Source: Prorocentrum cordatum (taxonomy: Eukaryota; Sar; Dinophyceae; Prorocentrales; Prorocentraceae). Taken from it: 64,000 nt of DNA. Below the pieces are notes generated by a model, which saw only the letters and a program-made list of their open reading frames with translations, did not search any database and had not been told where the DNA came from. Of the stretch, positions 38,601 through 51,100 are shown piece by piece. The first letter of the stretch is position 1, and every line of letters begins with the position of its first letter. The translations under genes were made by a program, and so were the position numbers. The stretch is taken from the NCBI GenBank assembly GCA_963575745.1, contig CAUYUJ010016300.1:25001-89000 (forward strand), given 5' to 3'.

Positions 38601-40319
38601 GACCTGTCAACTTCCCAAGGGGAGCTCGGGACAAACGACCTGGGGTGCCGGGGGATCGATGGGGGGCTACCGTGCTCCATGGACCCCCCCCCGCCGGAAC
38701 CCCGGGGTCCCTCGCCCGCTTCTGGTCCGGTCCATTGTACCTCACCGCCCCGCCCTTTCTTGCGCCTCCCAGTCAGTGATCCTGCAGGACTGTCGGATGA
38801 TTCGTTGGAAATGGCGACTTCAGAGGTGCTGGAGGCGGGCTCTGGGTACATGGTCGACAACACCGACACAGGCACCGACGCCAGCCCAGACACCAACATC
38901 ATCGACGCCAGTATCACCGACGCCGGCACCGACGCCAGCATCACCAACGCAGGAATGCCGCCCTTCGTGAAGACGCTGAAGGGGAACACCCAGCTGGAGG
39001 AGGACCAGGACTGGTCGCTGATAGCGGTCCACGAGGCGTTGGCGGCGGACTCCGCGCAACGGCCAGGGGACTCCTCGATATTTGAAGCGGGTTCCGGAGC
39101 GGTGAAGGGGTGCAACCACCAGCCCACCGAGACCTGGAAGGGCGCCCCGCAGGACTACCAACACATCAGCATCGACACCAGCATCGCAGGCGACAACGGC
39201 CGCATCAACACCAAAACTAGCACCATCGCAGGCACTCGCGCCAGCACTGACGCCAGCGTCCATGGCAGCTCCGACGCCAGCACCCACAGCAACAGTCAAG
39301 GCTACCACGACAACCGCAACGCCCAGAAAAACCACGACGCCCACGACCACGGCAACCACCGCACCCTCGACAACCTCGACAGCCTGGACACTCACGACGA
39401 GCAAGACGACCACGACCACGACAACGATGACAAGGACATCCACGACGATCACAACCCACAAAGTCCACACCAACAGCATGTCGAGGAGCAGCACGGCGAG
39501 GATCAGCAGCCGAGGATGGGCTGGAATCCCCCAGAGCGGCAGCGACAGCAGCCGCCTCCGGCGCGAGCCGCCAGCACCCACAGCTGCATTGACGACGGCT
39601 CCACCGCCATGCGACTGCATCGACACCTGCACGTGGCACCAACGCCAGCACCCGTCCACGAGCGCAACGGCGACGCCACCCTTCACGACGGCACCCCTCA
39701 GACCAATGCCGCCGTCCTGCCCCACGACGCTCTCCACGCCGCTGCTGTTGCCGACATTGGGCTCGACTTACTGTGCTGTGTTGCTTGGACTGGGGGCCCC
39801 ATCGAAAACCGCAACACGGTCCAAGAGAAAGTCCAGGACATCCCCCACGACACCCATGACGACCAAGAAGACGCGGACGACAACATCGACGTCCACCACG
39901 ACTCCCACGAGGACCTGTACATCCACCACAGCGTGCACCGCGACATCCACGTCGACCAGGAGGATACAAGCGACCACAACATCCACCACAACATCCACGA
40001 TGACCAGGGGCAGGCCTGTGGAAACCAGCAGCAGCAGTACCTCAAGCCGCACGACGGCGAGCAACAGCTCGAGGAACAGCACGACGACAGCCGGCAGCAG
40101 CAGGGCCCTCAATTTCACGATTGCGATCCTTCTACCGTGGCTACGGATACGTTTCTGTCGCCCGCGGTGCCGCCCCAGGCGCTGCCCAGGCGCGCCGAGC
40201 TGCTCCACATCCATTCCAACACGGACGCTCCCACCTCCGACCTCTGCCAGCGGCAATTGCTTGGGCCGAGCCCGGGACAATTGCCGAGAACTTCGGCCGC
40301 AACCCACAGCCGCGGAAGC
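38601..40319 (+). CDS. Asp/His-rich open frame running into ubiquitin
   Basis: A frame with no stop from 38538 through the ubiquitin start at 40320 (total open to 40634). It includes Thr/Asp/Ala repeats ([13 protein letters not shown]), then long Asp/His/Asn-rich tracts ([42 protein letters not shown]) encoded by CACGAC/CATCCACGAC-type degenerate repeats. A second ubiquitin-like start, ATG 38955 with FVKTLKGNT, matches the beginning of the later ubiquitin at DNA level but not beyond. Whether this is protein or merely a stop-free repeat is undecided; metal binding by Asp/His tracts would be speculation. Confidence 0.35.
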
Positions 40320-41015
40320 ATGCAGCTCTTCGTGAAGACGCTCACGGTGAAGACGATCACAATCGACGTGGTGACCGCTGATACGATCCGCAGAGTGAAG
40401 GAGACGATCCAGGACAAGGCAGACATCCCTCCGGCTCAGCAACGCCTGATCTTCGCGGGAAAGCAATTGGACGACAGCCAAACAGCTCCGTGCGGGGCGC
40501 GGGGTCCCACAAGAGCTGGGGCCGGGGTAACCTGTTTTACAAATGCGTCCCGGCCGAGGGTTTTTCCCGCGATGCTCCACCATGGTCCCTGGACCATCGA
40601 GCGCTGCGGGCCCCTCGGTGACACTCCTTCATGAACCAGTCCCTTGTGTTGGAGTTGCATTGGCGAGAGGGGGCGATGCCAGGCGCTGGAGCCTGCAGGT
40701 GCGGGGACCTATAAAGCCAGTCCTGCCATGGGCTCCACCCCCGCCCTCTTGATGACGCCGGTAAGGCGGATTGAATGGCGGGGTGCTGCTCGCTACGGGC
40801 AGACAGCGAGGTTGGCGGGCTGGCCTACGGATACCCCACTGCAGCAGGTGACTACCGATGGCTGTGTTCATCCACTCGCAAGAACTCGTCTGAATTCGCT
40901 CGACTCGCAGTCGTACTTTTTGCACAGCCGACGCTCGGTAACGGGCTTTCAAGGCAGCGTATACAACATCCAGAAGCACACCACCCTGCACTTGGTACTG
41001 CACCTGATGGGGGGA
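40320..41015 (+). pseudogene. Split ubiquitin
   Basis: 40320-40478 encodes ubiquitin residues 1-53 ([17 protein letters not shown]...[27 protein letters not shown]). Residues 59-76 (YNIQKHTTLHLVLHLMGG) are at 40962-41015. The missing five residues fall at a ~480-bp interruption whose edges would allow a non-canonical intron (about 40486-40952), so this may be a two-exon gene. Lys 6, 11, 27, 33, 48 and 63 and the Ile44 patch (LIFAG) are kept, and Lys29 is Thr. The C-terminal RLRGG is HLMGG, losing Arg72 and Arg74, which are needed for normal activation. No stop follows Gly76: the frame continues, as it would in a precursor. A decayed copy or a diverged ubiquitin-like protein are both possible. 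Confidence 0.75.
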
Positions 41016-41117
41016 GGCCCGGCCAGCTTACTTACGGCGCTGCACTCCTGCCAGCGCAGCGCGCGCCCGCTCTTCGGCGCCGCGGCTCCAGGAGGGGGCA
41101 GATGCCCATCCTGTAAC

Positions 41118-42383
41118 ATGGACCGACAGCTGCAGACTCCAGCGACGCCACCACCTGGACATGGCGCAGGCGCTGGGCCACCACGAGACGCCGCAGCGTC
41201 TGCTCCACCTGCAACCCCCCCTGGACTACCCGGCCCTCCCCCACAGCGCCCGCCGGCCCACCGACCCACTGACGCCACCAATACGCAACAAGAAACCTCG
41301 ACCAGGGATGGGGTGATGGACGAAGTACTCGCCGAGCTGATCGATCAAGAGATCTTGGCCCACGAGGACTATATCAACGCTGTCACAAACACACGCGAGC
41401 ACCCCGACAACCGCCCTCCGATCACAATGGGCGCCCTCCGCACATGGCCATCCTTGACCCCCGTTCTTCACTCCCTCGCTTACGACCCCGCTGCAACAGA
41501 CCCATGGGCGCTGGTTGGCATTCCGAAATACGAAGGCCCACCCCCCACTACAGAAATGATCTTACGACGAGTGAGCCTCGCCCATACCCTCACATCGGTT
41601 TGCCAGCATCCCGGGCGCCGCCTCCAGGAATCGACAGAGGCCAAACTTTTCTTGGAACGACTGGACGCCGCAGGAAAGCAATGTGTTGCCGATCTTCCCC
41701 ACATGCTCCGGGAGAAACGTAAATGGACGACCGCCCAGAGCCCGCGCTGGCTCGAAGTCGGCACCCCTCTACTCCAATACCTACACGACCGGGCGACCGC
41801 TGCGGCACGTTCCACCACCCTCCTCCTTCACATGTCCAACCTCCAAGGTACAGACTTTACACGTTTCCCCTTGGCGCTCCCACCCATCGCTGGTCGACAA
41901 CGGCACGACGCGTTGACAAAAAGCGATGCGACCATTCGCACCACATTGCAGCAGCTATGCGGCGAGGAACTCTATATGTGGGCTCCGCTGGACGCCGCTG
42001 CCATGACACGACTCGCACGCGGCTTCAAGGCCTTTGCAACTACGGCGACCTCCACGACAACCTTGCACCTACTCGTACCGCACGACGTCTACCCAGGATG
42101 CACTTCTCCAGCAGAGGTCCTGGACATTTGGGGCCACGAGCTCATGGAGGACCAATGGAAATTCTTTACGCTTCGCGTATCCCCACCAGCCCATCTCAAA
42201 ACAGCAACTCTTGCGAAGCATGCCGACAGTCGTGTTTTTCAGGCGTGTGTCCGCTTGGCCCCGCATATCTCCCCTGTTCCTCCTTCCTCCCGCCTCCTTG
42301 TACATCCTCCTTGTGGTGGGAGCGGGAGAAGGACGAGGCGAAGGAGGAGGGAGAGAAAGCGGTGGGAGGCAAGAGGGATTTAG
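41118..42383 (+). CDS. Unidentified ~420-residue protein
   Basis: From ATG 41118 the frame is open to TAG 42381-42383. N-terminal ~60 residues are Pro/Ala/His-rich. From about residue 70 there is well-mixed globular sequence: MDEVLAELIDQEILAHEDYINAVTNTREHP..., then TEMILRRVSLAHTLTSVCQHPGRRLQESTEAKLFLERLDAAGKQC, then YMWAPLDAAAMTRLARGFKAFATTATSTTTLHLLVPHDVYPGCTSPAEVLDIWGHELMEDQWKFF. The end becomes Arg-rich where it enters a repeat. The same frame upstream contains the ubiquitin C-terminus (41015), so the two could be one precursor, though no LRGG-Met junction exists. No family recognised; retroelement ORF1-type proteins in such genomes can look like this. Confidence 0.45.
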   Translation: MDRQLQTPATPPPGHGAGAGPPRDAAASAPPATPPGLPGPPPQRPPAHRPTDATNTQQETSTRDGVMDEVLAELIDQEILAHEDYINAVTNTREHPDNRPPITMGALRTWPSLTPVLHSLAYDPAATDPWALVGIPKYEGPPPTTEMILRRVSLAHTLTSVCQHPGRRLQESTEAKLFLERLDAAGKQCVADLPHMLREKRKWTTAQSPRWLEVGTPLLQYLHDRATAAARSTTLLLHMSNLQGTDFTRFPLALPPIAGRQRHDALTKSDATIRTTLQQLCGEELYMWAPLDAAAMTRLARGFKAFATTATSTTTLHLLVPHDVYPGCTSPAEVLDIWGHELMEDQWKFFTLRVSPPAHLKTATLAKHADSRVFQACVRLAPHISPVPPSSRLLVHPPCGGSGRRTRRRRRERKRWEARGI

Positions 42384-42410
42384 CGGAGACGACGACCACA
42401 GCGATGATCC

Positions 42411-42499
42411 TAACAACGACGACGCACCCGTCGACGACGACGATATCGACCGCAACGACGACGACGACCACAACCGCGACGACGACGACGACGACGACG

Positions 42500-42538
<39 letters not shown>

Positions 42539-42645
42539 CGAAGTGGAGGCCCGCCGCTCCCTGCAGTCCCCGCCCCCCGGGAGGCCTGGTTCACCCGCGG
42601 CTTCTACAAGCACATGCTCGGGCGCAAGGCGGGCCGCCAGCGGGC

Positions 42646-42679
<34 letters not shown>

Positions 42680-42690
42680 CGACCGGTGGG
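42411..42690. repeat. (GAC)n/(ACG)n microsatellites
   Basis: 42411-42540 and 42645-42685 are ACGACG arrays on either side of a short unique segment. Confidence 0.9.
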
Positions 42691-42699
42691 AGTCGTTGG

Positions 42700-43206
42700 G
42701 GCCCCTCGTGGTGTGAGTCGGTCGGCCCCATCGTCCTTGTGTGAGTCCTTCGGGCCCTTCTTCCTGGTGTGAGTCGCTCGGGCTCCTCGTGGTGTGAGTC
42801 TTTCGGGCCCCTCGTCCTGGTGTGAGCCGTTCGGACTTCTCGTGCTTCCAGTCGTTCGGGCCTCTCGTCCTGGTGTGAGTCGTTCGGGCCCTTCTTCCTG
42901 GTGTGAGTCGTTCGTGCTCTTCGTGGTGTGAGTCGTTCGGGCTCTTCGTCCTGGTGTGAGTCGTTCGGGCTCCTCGTGGTGTGAGTTGTTCGGGCCCGTC
43001 GTCCTGGTGTGAGTCGTTCGGGCCGCTCCTCTTGGTGTGAGTCGTTCGGGCTCCTCGTGGTGTGAGTCGTTCGGGGCCCTCGTCCTGGTGTGAGTCGTTC
43101 GGGCTCCTCGTGGTGTGAGTCGTTCGGGCGCCTCGTCCTTGTGTGAGTCGTTCGGACCCCTCCTCCTGGTGTGAGTCGTTCGGGCCCCTCGTCCTGGTGT
43201 GAGTGA
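42700..43206. repeat. 25/28-bp minisatellite, about 18 copies
   Basis: The unit TGTGAGTCGTTCGGGC is followed by either TCCTCGTGG or CCCTCGTCCTGG, giving 25- and 28-bp variants that alternate through much of the array. Divergent copies are at the left end. Confidence 0.9.
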
Positions 43207-43667
43207 GCCTCTTCGGGCCTCTTGGGAGCCTCTTGGGCGTCTTGGGGGCCTCTTGGCGGCTCCAGGGGCTTCCAGGAGCGTCTTGGATGCCTCGGGGGAG
43301 CCTCTTGGGGCCTCTTGGGGGCCTTTGGGGGGCATCTTGGGGGCCTCTTGGATGCCTCTTGGGGTCTCTTGGGGCTCTTTGGGAGGGGTCTGGGAGGTAT
43401 CTTGGGGCCATCTGTCGGGCGATCGATCACAGATGGGGCGAGCACGTTTCTGCTCCCCCCCGTCGGGGCCAGAATCCTCGAGAGTGGTGTCGAATTTCAG
43501 CCCTCCCGGGAGTCGAAAAAGACCCCTCCAACCACCCGCGGAACGCCCTCTCCAGGCCCAGGGGGAGGGGGTAGGGGGAGGGGTAAACCCCTCCCCGAAA
43601 GGGAAGAAAGGGGTTGAGAACAGAGCGGGCTCTCTAAACCACTCACGCCCAAAGGGCTGGTGGGATT
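43207..43667. repeat. ~0.46-kb repeat, copy 1 (CCTCTTGGG-rich)
   Basis: Opens with many CCTCTTGGGG motifs, then a unique part (AGTCGAAAAAGACCCC...GGTAAACCCCTCCCCGAA...CCACTCACGCCCAAAGGG). It matches 44988-45552 almost throughout. It ends GGCTGGTGGGA directly at the (TAG)n array. Confidence 0.85.
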
Positions 43668-44301
<634 letters not shown>

Positions 44302-44395
44302 CTGGTATTACCAGTATCAGCGGTAGTCGCAAACGTAGTCGTCCACGTCGTCGTCGCAGTAGTTGTCTTCGTAGCAGTAGCAGCCACTAGAGCAG

Positions 44396-44982
<587 letters not shown>

Positions 44983-44987
44983 TGTCT

Positions 44988-45552
44988 TTGCGGAGCCTCT
45001 TGGACACCTTTTGGGGCCTCTTGGGGGCCTCTTGGCGGCCCCAGGGGCTTCGAGAAGCATCTTGGGTGCCTTGGGGGAGCCTCTTCGGGCTTCTTGGGAG
45101 CCTCTTGGAGGCCGTGTGGGGCGTCTTGGGGGCCTCTTGGCGGCCCCAGGGGCTTCCAGGAGCGTCTTGGGTGCCTCAGGGGGAGCCTCTTGGGGCCTCT
45201 TGGGAGCCTCTTGGGGGCCTCTTGGGGGCCTCTTGGAGGCCTCTTGGGGCCTCTTGGGGCTCTTTGGGAGGTGTCTGGGAGGTATCTTGGGGCCTTCTTG
45301 TCGGCGATCGAGCACAAATGGGGCGGACTTTTTTCTCCCCCCCCCCCCCCGGGGCCAGAATCCTCGTGAGGGGTGTCGTTTTTTAGCCCTTTCAGGAGTC
45401 GAAAAAGACCCCCCCAACGACCCGCGGGACTCCCTCTCCAGGCCCAGGGGGAGGGGGTAGGGGGAGGGGTAAACCCCTCCCCGAAGGGGAAGAAGGGGGG
45501 TTGAGAACAGAGAGAGCTCGCTAAACCACTCACGCCCAAAGGGCTGGTGGGA
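44988..45552. repeat. ~0.46-kb repeat, copy 2
   Basis: Same order as copy 1: a CCTCTTGGGG cluster (longer here), the AGTCGAAAAAGACCCC block, GGTAAACCCCTCCCCGAA, and the CCACTCACGCCCAAAGGGCTGGTGGGA end, with small indels and a poly-C run at 45338. It ends just before LINE-1a. Confidence 0.85.
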
Positions 45553-45645
45553 CTCATATTGTCACGGGTTGAGTTTCTCCGCCAGCCTGTCAGATGTGCA
45601 TTCCCTGGCCAATTTGGCCCACTCCACCATATCAAGTCCATCGCG

Positions 45646-46634
45646 ATGTTCACTCTTTCGACATGCAGCACCACCCCACCACCAGCTACGATTAATTGGC
45701 GACCCTCACTGCTGGAGGAACGCTCCGGCCCGGCAATCATCGTGGACTTCTACGGCACGGAGGAGGTGAGCGTCCATGGCATGCTCAGGAATCTGGCGCT
45801 CCCTGGCTTGATTCGTTGGGATGGCCCGTGGCGCAGTCTTGGCAGCAAGGGCCCGGTACAGCGACTCTACTTCGTTGGGTTCTTTGACGAGCGCTACGTC
45901 ACGGACCTGGACATGCGACTATATGTGGACCACTTGAAGAACCATGACCCATTAAGCAAGGCATTAATCGAGCGACGTGCGCTGTACACAGACCGCACGG
46001 CCATGGTGGTCAACATGGGGTCGCCGACGTCATTTGTGGCCATGAGCGACTGGGTGGACGAGGTGGTGCTCGTCTCGGCACGTCGGGCATTGCTCGCGAC
46101 AACGTGGTCGGCGGAACACTGGGCCCAGGAGCTCAGCGACCAGAACACGGTCACCCCGCAGGATGCTATCACGAGGGTGCGGCACCGCCCATCGATTTTG
46201 GGCGGCCGAACGTGGGCGAAACCGCATGCCTTGCCATCCACGCGCGCCGCATCTCTTTATCCACTGCAATCATCGTATCGGATGCCCCCTCGGGTCACCC
46301 GGACTCCCTCCTCGACCGCCTCATGGTGCAGATCTCGGCGCTCACCGGCACACCCTGGCAGATGCAGCAAGAGGGAGGGCCTTTTCGACCTCGCCGTTGG
46401 CGCAGCGAGAACACACGCCTCATTACGGTCCAGTGCGGCACGATTGACGACCTGAATCAGCTCTACAATTTCGTGCACAGTACCAGCATGGAGATCGACG
46501 GCATGCCGTGCTCGGTCGAAGCCGAGAATCTGCATCACGACGCCCCTCCAGCACCCCCCAACCCAACCTACACTGCCGCTCCATCCCCGGAGCCCCCCCT
46601 CGAGGTGGCCATGGACGGCGCGCTCGGGACCTGA
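45646..46634 (+). pseudogene. LINE-1a ORF1-like protein (one frameshift)
   Basis: ATG 45646 starts MFTLSTCSTTPPPATINW, followed by globular sequence (AIIVDFYGTEEVSVHGMLRNLALPGLIRW...RLYFVGFFDERYVTDLDMRLYVDHLK...). Near 46170-46210 the frame changes, and the protein continues GETACLAIHARRISLSTAIIVSD...GTIDDLNQLYNFVHSTSMEIDGMPC to TGA 46632-46634. The last ~50 residues have the beta-alpha-beta character of an RRM-like nucleic-acid-binding fold, as in many LINE ORF1 proteins. That fold call is tentative. Confidence 0.55.
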
Positions 46635-47695
46635 CGCGGCTGCCGCTGTGCATCCGAATTCGTGCGTTTCTCCCGCCGCACTTGCATGGCCGCTCCCGCC
46701 GCACTCACCACACCTCTGCGATCCCACGTCCTCCCACCTACGCCCCTCCTCCCCTGACCCCGCCAGCAGAGCCCCCACCCCCCCCTGAACCTCGTGGTGG
46801 AAACCATGCTCGAATCAACGCGACCTCAAGCGACAACAGATCCCACAGTCCGGTTACTCCATCAAGGACCACTTGCCCAGCCCCCCCCCAGCCGCCAATA
46901 CAGGACGACCCAGCGGCGACCCTACAGTACCATGCCGGACCAGACGATATCCCAACGATCTGTGAAACTACTTCGTCTCCAATGCGCCCCACGCGACCCC
47001 CGACCCGACGCCCCCGAGCCGATCGACCCGACTTCCGAGGACCCGACGCAGCGCGCAACGATCACTGGCCAACAGACCGACCGCTCCAGCACTGACCCAG
47101 AATGCCACAGGGCCCCGGCGCGCCCTCCCACTTTCCCAACCCTCCCCAACGCGCCCCACCATCTTGCCGCCCCCGCCGCCGCCAACGCTGGGCCGAGGAC
47201 TCCAGCGAGCCCCGCCGCCTCCCCAACCCTCCCCAACCCGCGCCCCGCCACTGCTCCAACCCCTGCGCACTCAACGCAGACAAACTCTACGAAAAGACAG
47301 AGTCCAAAACGCCCCCCCCGATCTCCCTCCTACGCCTCCCCCTCCGACACTTCCACCAGCCGACTTCCCATGCGCAGGAGGCTACCGAGGCGCTTATTGG
47401 AACTCCCAGGCCCTCTTCGCAGCCGACCCCAACGCTCAGCAGGACAAGCAGCGACATGCATGGAACATCACTCCGGTTTCTTCGGTGCTCACTGCAGTAC
47501 TGGATGGACGTCGCGCCCCCCCGCCGCCGCCATTTTGAACTGATTCTGGGCAGCGGGCCCGCCTCCAGTTTGCCCGCTGTCCCCCGCTGTGCTTTTTTGA
47601 TAGTGAAAGACGATCCAGCCCGCCGACGACGCCGCCCGCCGCCCGCCGACGCCGGGAAAGGTAAACGGAAGGGAGGAGGTAAGCAAAGATGATTC
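46635..47695 (+). other. LINE-1a proline/arginine-rich region
   Basis: Pro/Arg/Thr-rich sequence open in alternating frames (46508-47095, 47102-47692), ending with a Lys/Arg-rich tail (GKGKRKGGGKQR) at 47690. It could be a disordered C-terminal extension of ORF1 broken by indels, or spacer. No domain. Confidence 0.4.
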
Positions 47696-48104
47696 ATTGT
47701 TGCGTGGTTTGTTGAAATTTACGCAGATACTCATTTGGTAAACCCGGTTCGTTGTCAACATGTTCTGGGTGGGGAGTTGGCGATTTCATGTATATTTTGT
47801 CGTTGTTTTTGACCGTTCGAGTGAGATTGTTTTTTGATTATAGGTTCCAGGAAAGAGTGCCAGCAGTGATTATATATCATTGATATTTTATATACTGATT
47901 TTGAAATATGTTGCCATCCATTTTAAATTTCTACTGATTTAGAATTTTCCCGCCGCGAGTTTTTTCATGGGAGTCCCGACTGATATGTTCGGATTGGATC
48001 GCCCCGCTGCCGTTTTTCCGCTCATGTCAGTGAGTGATTCTGTATATTTGTCTTGGCCCCGTTTTTTCTCTGATCTGCAGTTCTTTCTTGTGGCAACGGC
48101 GTGA
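47696..48104 (+). other. AT-rich spacer between LINE-1a ORF1 and ORF2
   Basis: About 400 bp of conspicuously AT-rich DNA (TATATATCATTGATATTTTATATACTG near 47870) inside a GC-rich element. No ORF. It ends with a pyrimidine-rich stretch and CTGCAG just before the endonuclease frame (48060-48085). Confidence 0.6.
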
Positions 48105-51100
48105 TCATGGAACCTGTTACAAAAACGCGTCTTCATTGGACTGGGCGAAACTCACAGCACACTGGGCCATGTGACGGCAGCCGCGCTACCACCACATACT
48201 CGTGCCTTCTGGTTGCACCATCACACTCGACGGACTGCGGGCATTGGCCTCTTCCTGGCGGATTACTTCCTCCGCTCGTTCAACCCGGCACGGGGCGAGG
48301 ACTGGGCTGAAATTTCTCGAGGCCGCCTGGCGACCTTATCGTTGCGGGGACCCAACGGTGCGCTGGACATCGTCGTGGCGTACTTCCCCGCCGGTCACGA
48401 CGAAGCAGAGGCTCGACGACAGCGCATCCAGGACCTCGCGAACCAGATCGCCGACGCGGACTCGACGCTCACACTCCTCATGGGAGATTGGAACTTCGTG
48501 GCGGAGGCGGAGGACCGCTGGCGCAAGCAATCGGGACAATGGACTGGCGCCGCTGACCACAGAACGGCGGGAGATTGGGATAGCCACCTGGCATGCCGGC
48601 ACGGCTTCCACGAGCTGCGCCAACCACTTCCTACATGCGAGTCCGGACGTGCCCTTTCACGCATCGACCGCGTCTGATCCAACCACCGTTGTTCCGACCA
48701 GCTGGACCGACATTACTCCGCAACCGCTCTCCCGCACACGCCCCTCTCGCAACATAGACCCGTATCATGTTCCCGTCTGGTCAAGCAGCAAGCCCACGGA
48801 ACAGTAGGCCACTTCCCCACTGGGCCCCTCCGCCATCCCGATTGGTGCCGCCGCCTGGCCCTTGCATACACGGAGACATTGCGGGATGACCGCGACCGAC
48901 AGAACCCCCTCCGCAGGCTTAGGACATTGAAGCAGTGCATGACACGAGTAGCTACGAAGATGCACCAAGAAGGACTCGACGCCCACTCCGACGACCCGCG
49001 CGATCACCTAGGCTGGACAATGGCATACATACGAGCAGCGGAACGTATAGCCGTACCAGCGATGCAGCGGTGCTTGAATGCTGACCCCCACCTCGTTGCG
49101 ATATCCCCTGGCGCCGACCCGAAAGCTCGTCTCTCGCCGCGGCTACAAGCAGTCCGACAGCATGCGATGGACCTTGCCCACAACGCCGTCGCGACAGACC
49201 TTCTAGCCTTACAACGACAGGAGGCCGATATCAACTCCGGGGATTACCAGCAGCAGAAATCCCACATCCTCACGAAGCTCCGCCGCCAGCAGCCAGGATG
49301 CAACACCGCCATCGGCGCAATCCAAACCCCAGACGGCAATCTAGCACACACGCCCCACGACATCGCGCAGGAGCTTGGGGAACATTGGAGCCGAATCTTC
49401 ACGCGACAACCGGTCAACCCTCACATTTTAGAGCGCTGGATTGCGTCCCTCCCGGCCTTCCTGTCGACCCCCGCCCCAGCACCGACGGGAGCCGACGCCC
49501 AGACCCGGTCTGCCACTGCAAACCTGCAACCCACCGACCCACGACCACGGCCACGCCCCGGCCGCCCACGTCGCCACCACGCTCGCCCACCCCTTGACAT
49601 ATCTCCAGACAAGTGGGCATTAAGAGGGGAAGACGTGGAGTCCGCGATAAAGCACTCGGGCAACAGCATGCCAGGCCCCGACGGGATCCCGTACGTCGCT
49701 CGGCGGCGAAGCGGCCAGCTCGCCATCAGAGCCCTTTGGGAAGCCGCCGACGCTCTCCAGAGCACCTCGGGGGAGACATGCCTCCGCGAGCTGAGCGATG
49801 ACGACCCCGCTGGCCATGACTTCCATTTGGGAACCCTCGTCTGTTTGGGGAAGAAGAAGCTGATGTGTGACACAACCCACGGTGACGTTTGCACGGCTGA
49901 CAGCACGCGCCCGTTATCCATCGCGAATACAGACAATAGGATCATCTCGAACGCTGCACGGAGGCGCTGGAAATTTATTATCAATGCATGGGTCGGCCCT
50001 TCGCAACAAGGCTTCTTACGGCACCGATCTCTATTGAAGAACGCTCTCGACGTCGATTTTGCCAGCATGGCCACCGCGCTCCAAAGAGAGTCTGGCGCCA
50101 TCATCCTCTTCGACTTTGCGTCCGCGTTCCCGTCGCTCTCGCAGGAATACCTGCGCGACATGCTGCGTCATCTGGATCTACCGGCGTCGGCCCGGAGCTT
50201 TGTGAAGCACTTGTACGACAATAGCAGGTGCCAGATTGTGAGCCAAGGAGAAACACTGCCAGGATTTCCCTTGACAGTAGGCGTCTGGCAGGGATGCCCC
50301 TTGTCCCCTCTACTGTACGCCATCTGCGCGGAGCTGTTGTTGGGCAAGATTCAAGCGATTTGCCCAGGCATCCTGGTTCGTGCGTATGCGGATGACACCG
50401 CCGTTGTTTCGACAAACCTCTGGGAGGACGCGCCCCGACTGGCGACCCTGTTCGACGAGTTCGCAGCAATATCTGGACTACGACTCAATTTGCAGAAGAC
50501 GGTCGTTATACCACTATTCGCGTCCCCGCTACCGACGGTGCGGTCGCGCCTCGACGCGCTGATCCCGGGTTGGTCTACCACCCAACGGGCGCTTGCAGGG
50601 AAATACTTGAGCTTCTATGTGGGACCGGACAGCCGGGACTTGCTCTGGAAGGACCCAGAGGCGAAATTTCGGCAGCGTGCCTCGCTGTGGGCGAACCACC
50701 CGCTTGGACTGCACTGCTCAGCACTAGCTTACAACACGTTTGCGATATCGGTATTGGGCTTCGTGGCGCAACTCAGCGAGCCGACGGAGGACGCCTTCAA
50801 CGTGGAGTTACAATGTCTGCGACGGGCCGCACCTGGCCCAGGGAATTGGGGAACTCCAGGGGACCTTTGGTGGCTTCAGCATTCCTACCATTTCCCCAGC
50901 GCTTTCCGACGTCTTCGATTTGCCGCTCAAGCAGCGCAATTACGAGTACGACTGTGGGACACGGCCTGCGGCGACCACCCCGCAGACCCGGGCACCCCTT
51001 TGGACTTCCACCTCCCCAGCGACCGCGCGCGCCCCCTACCCTTGCCGACCCGTCACCCCACGCCCCCAACAACGCCAATTTCAGCTGCACTTTCAACCGA

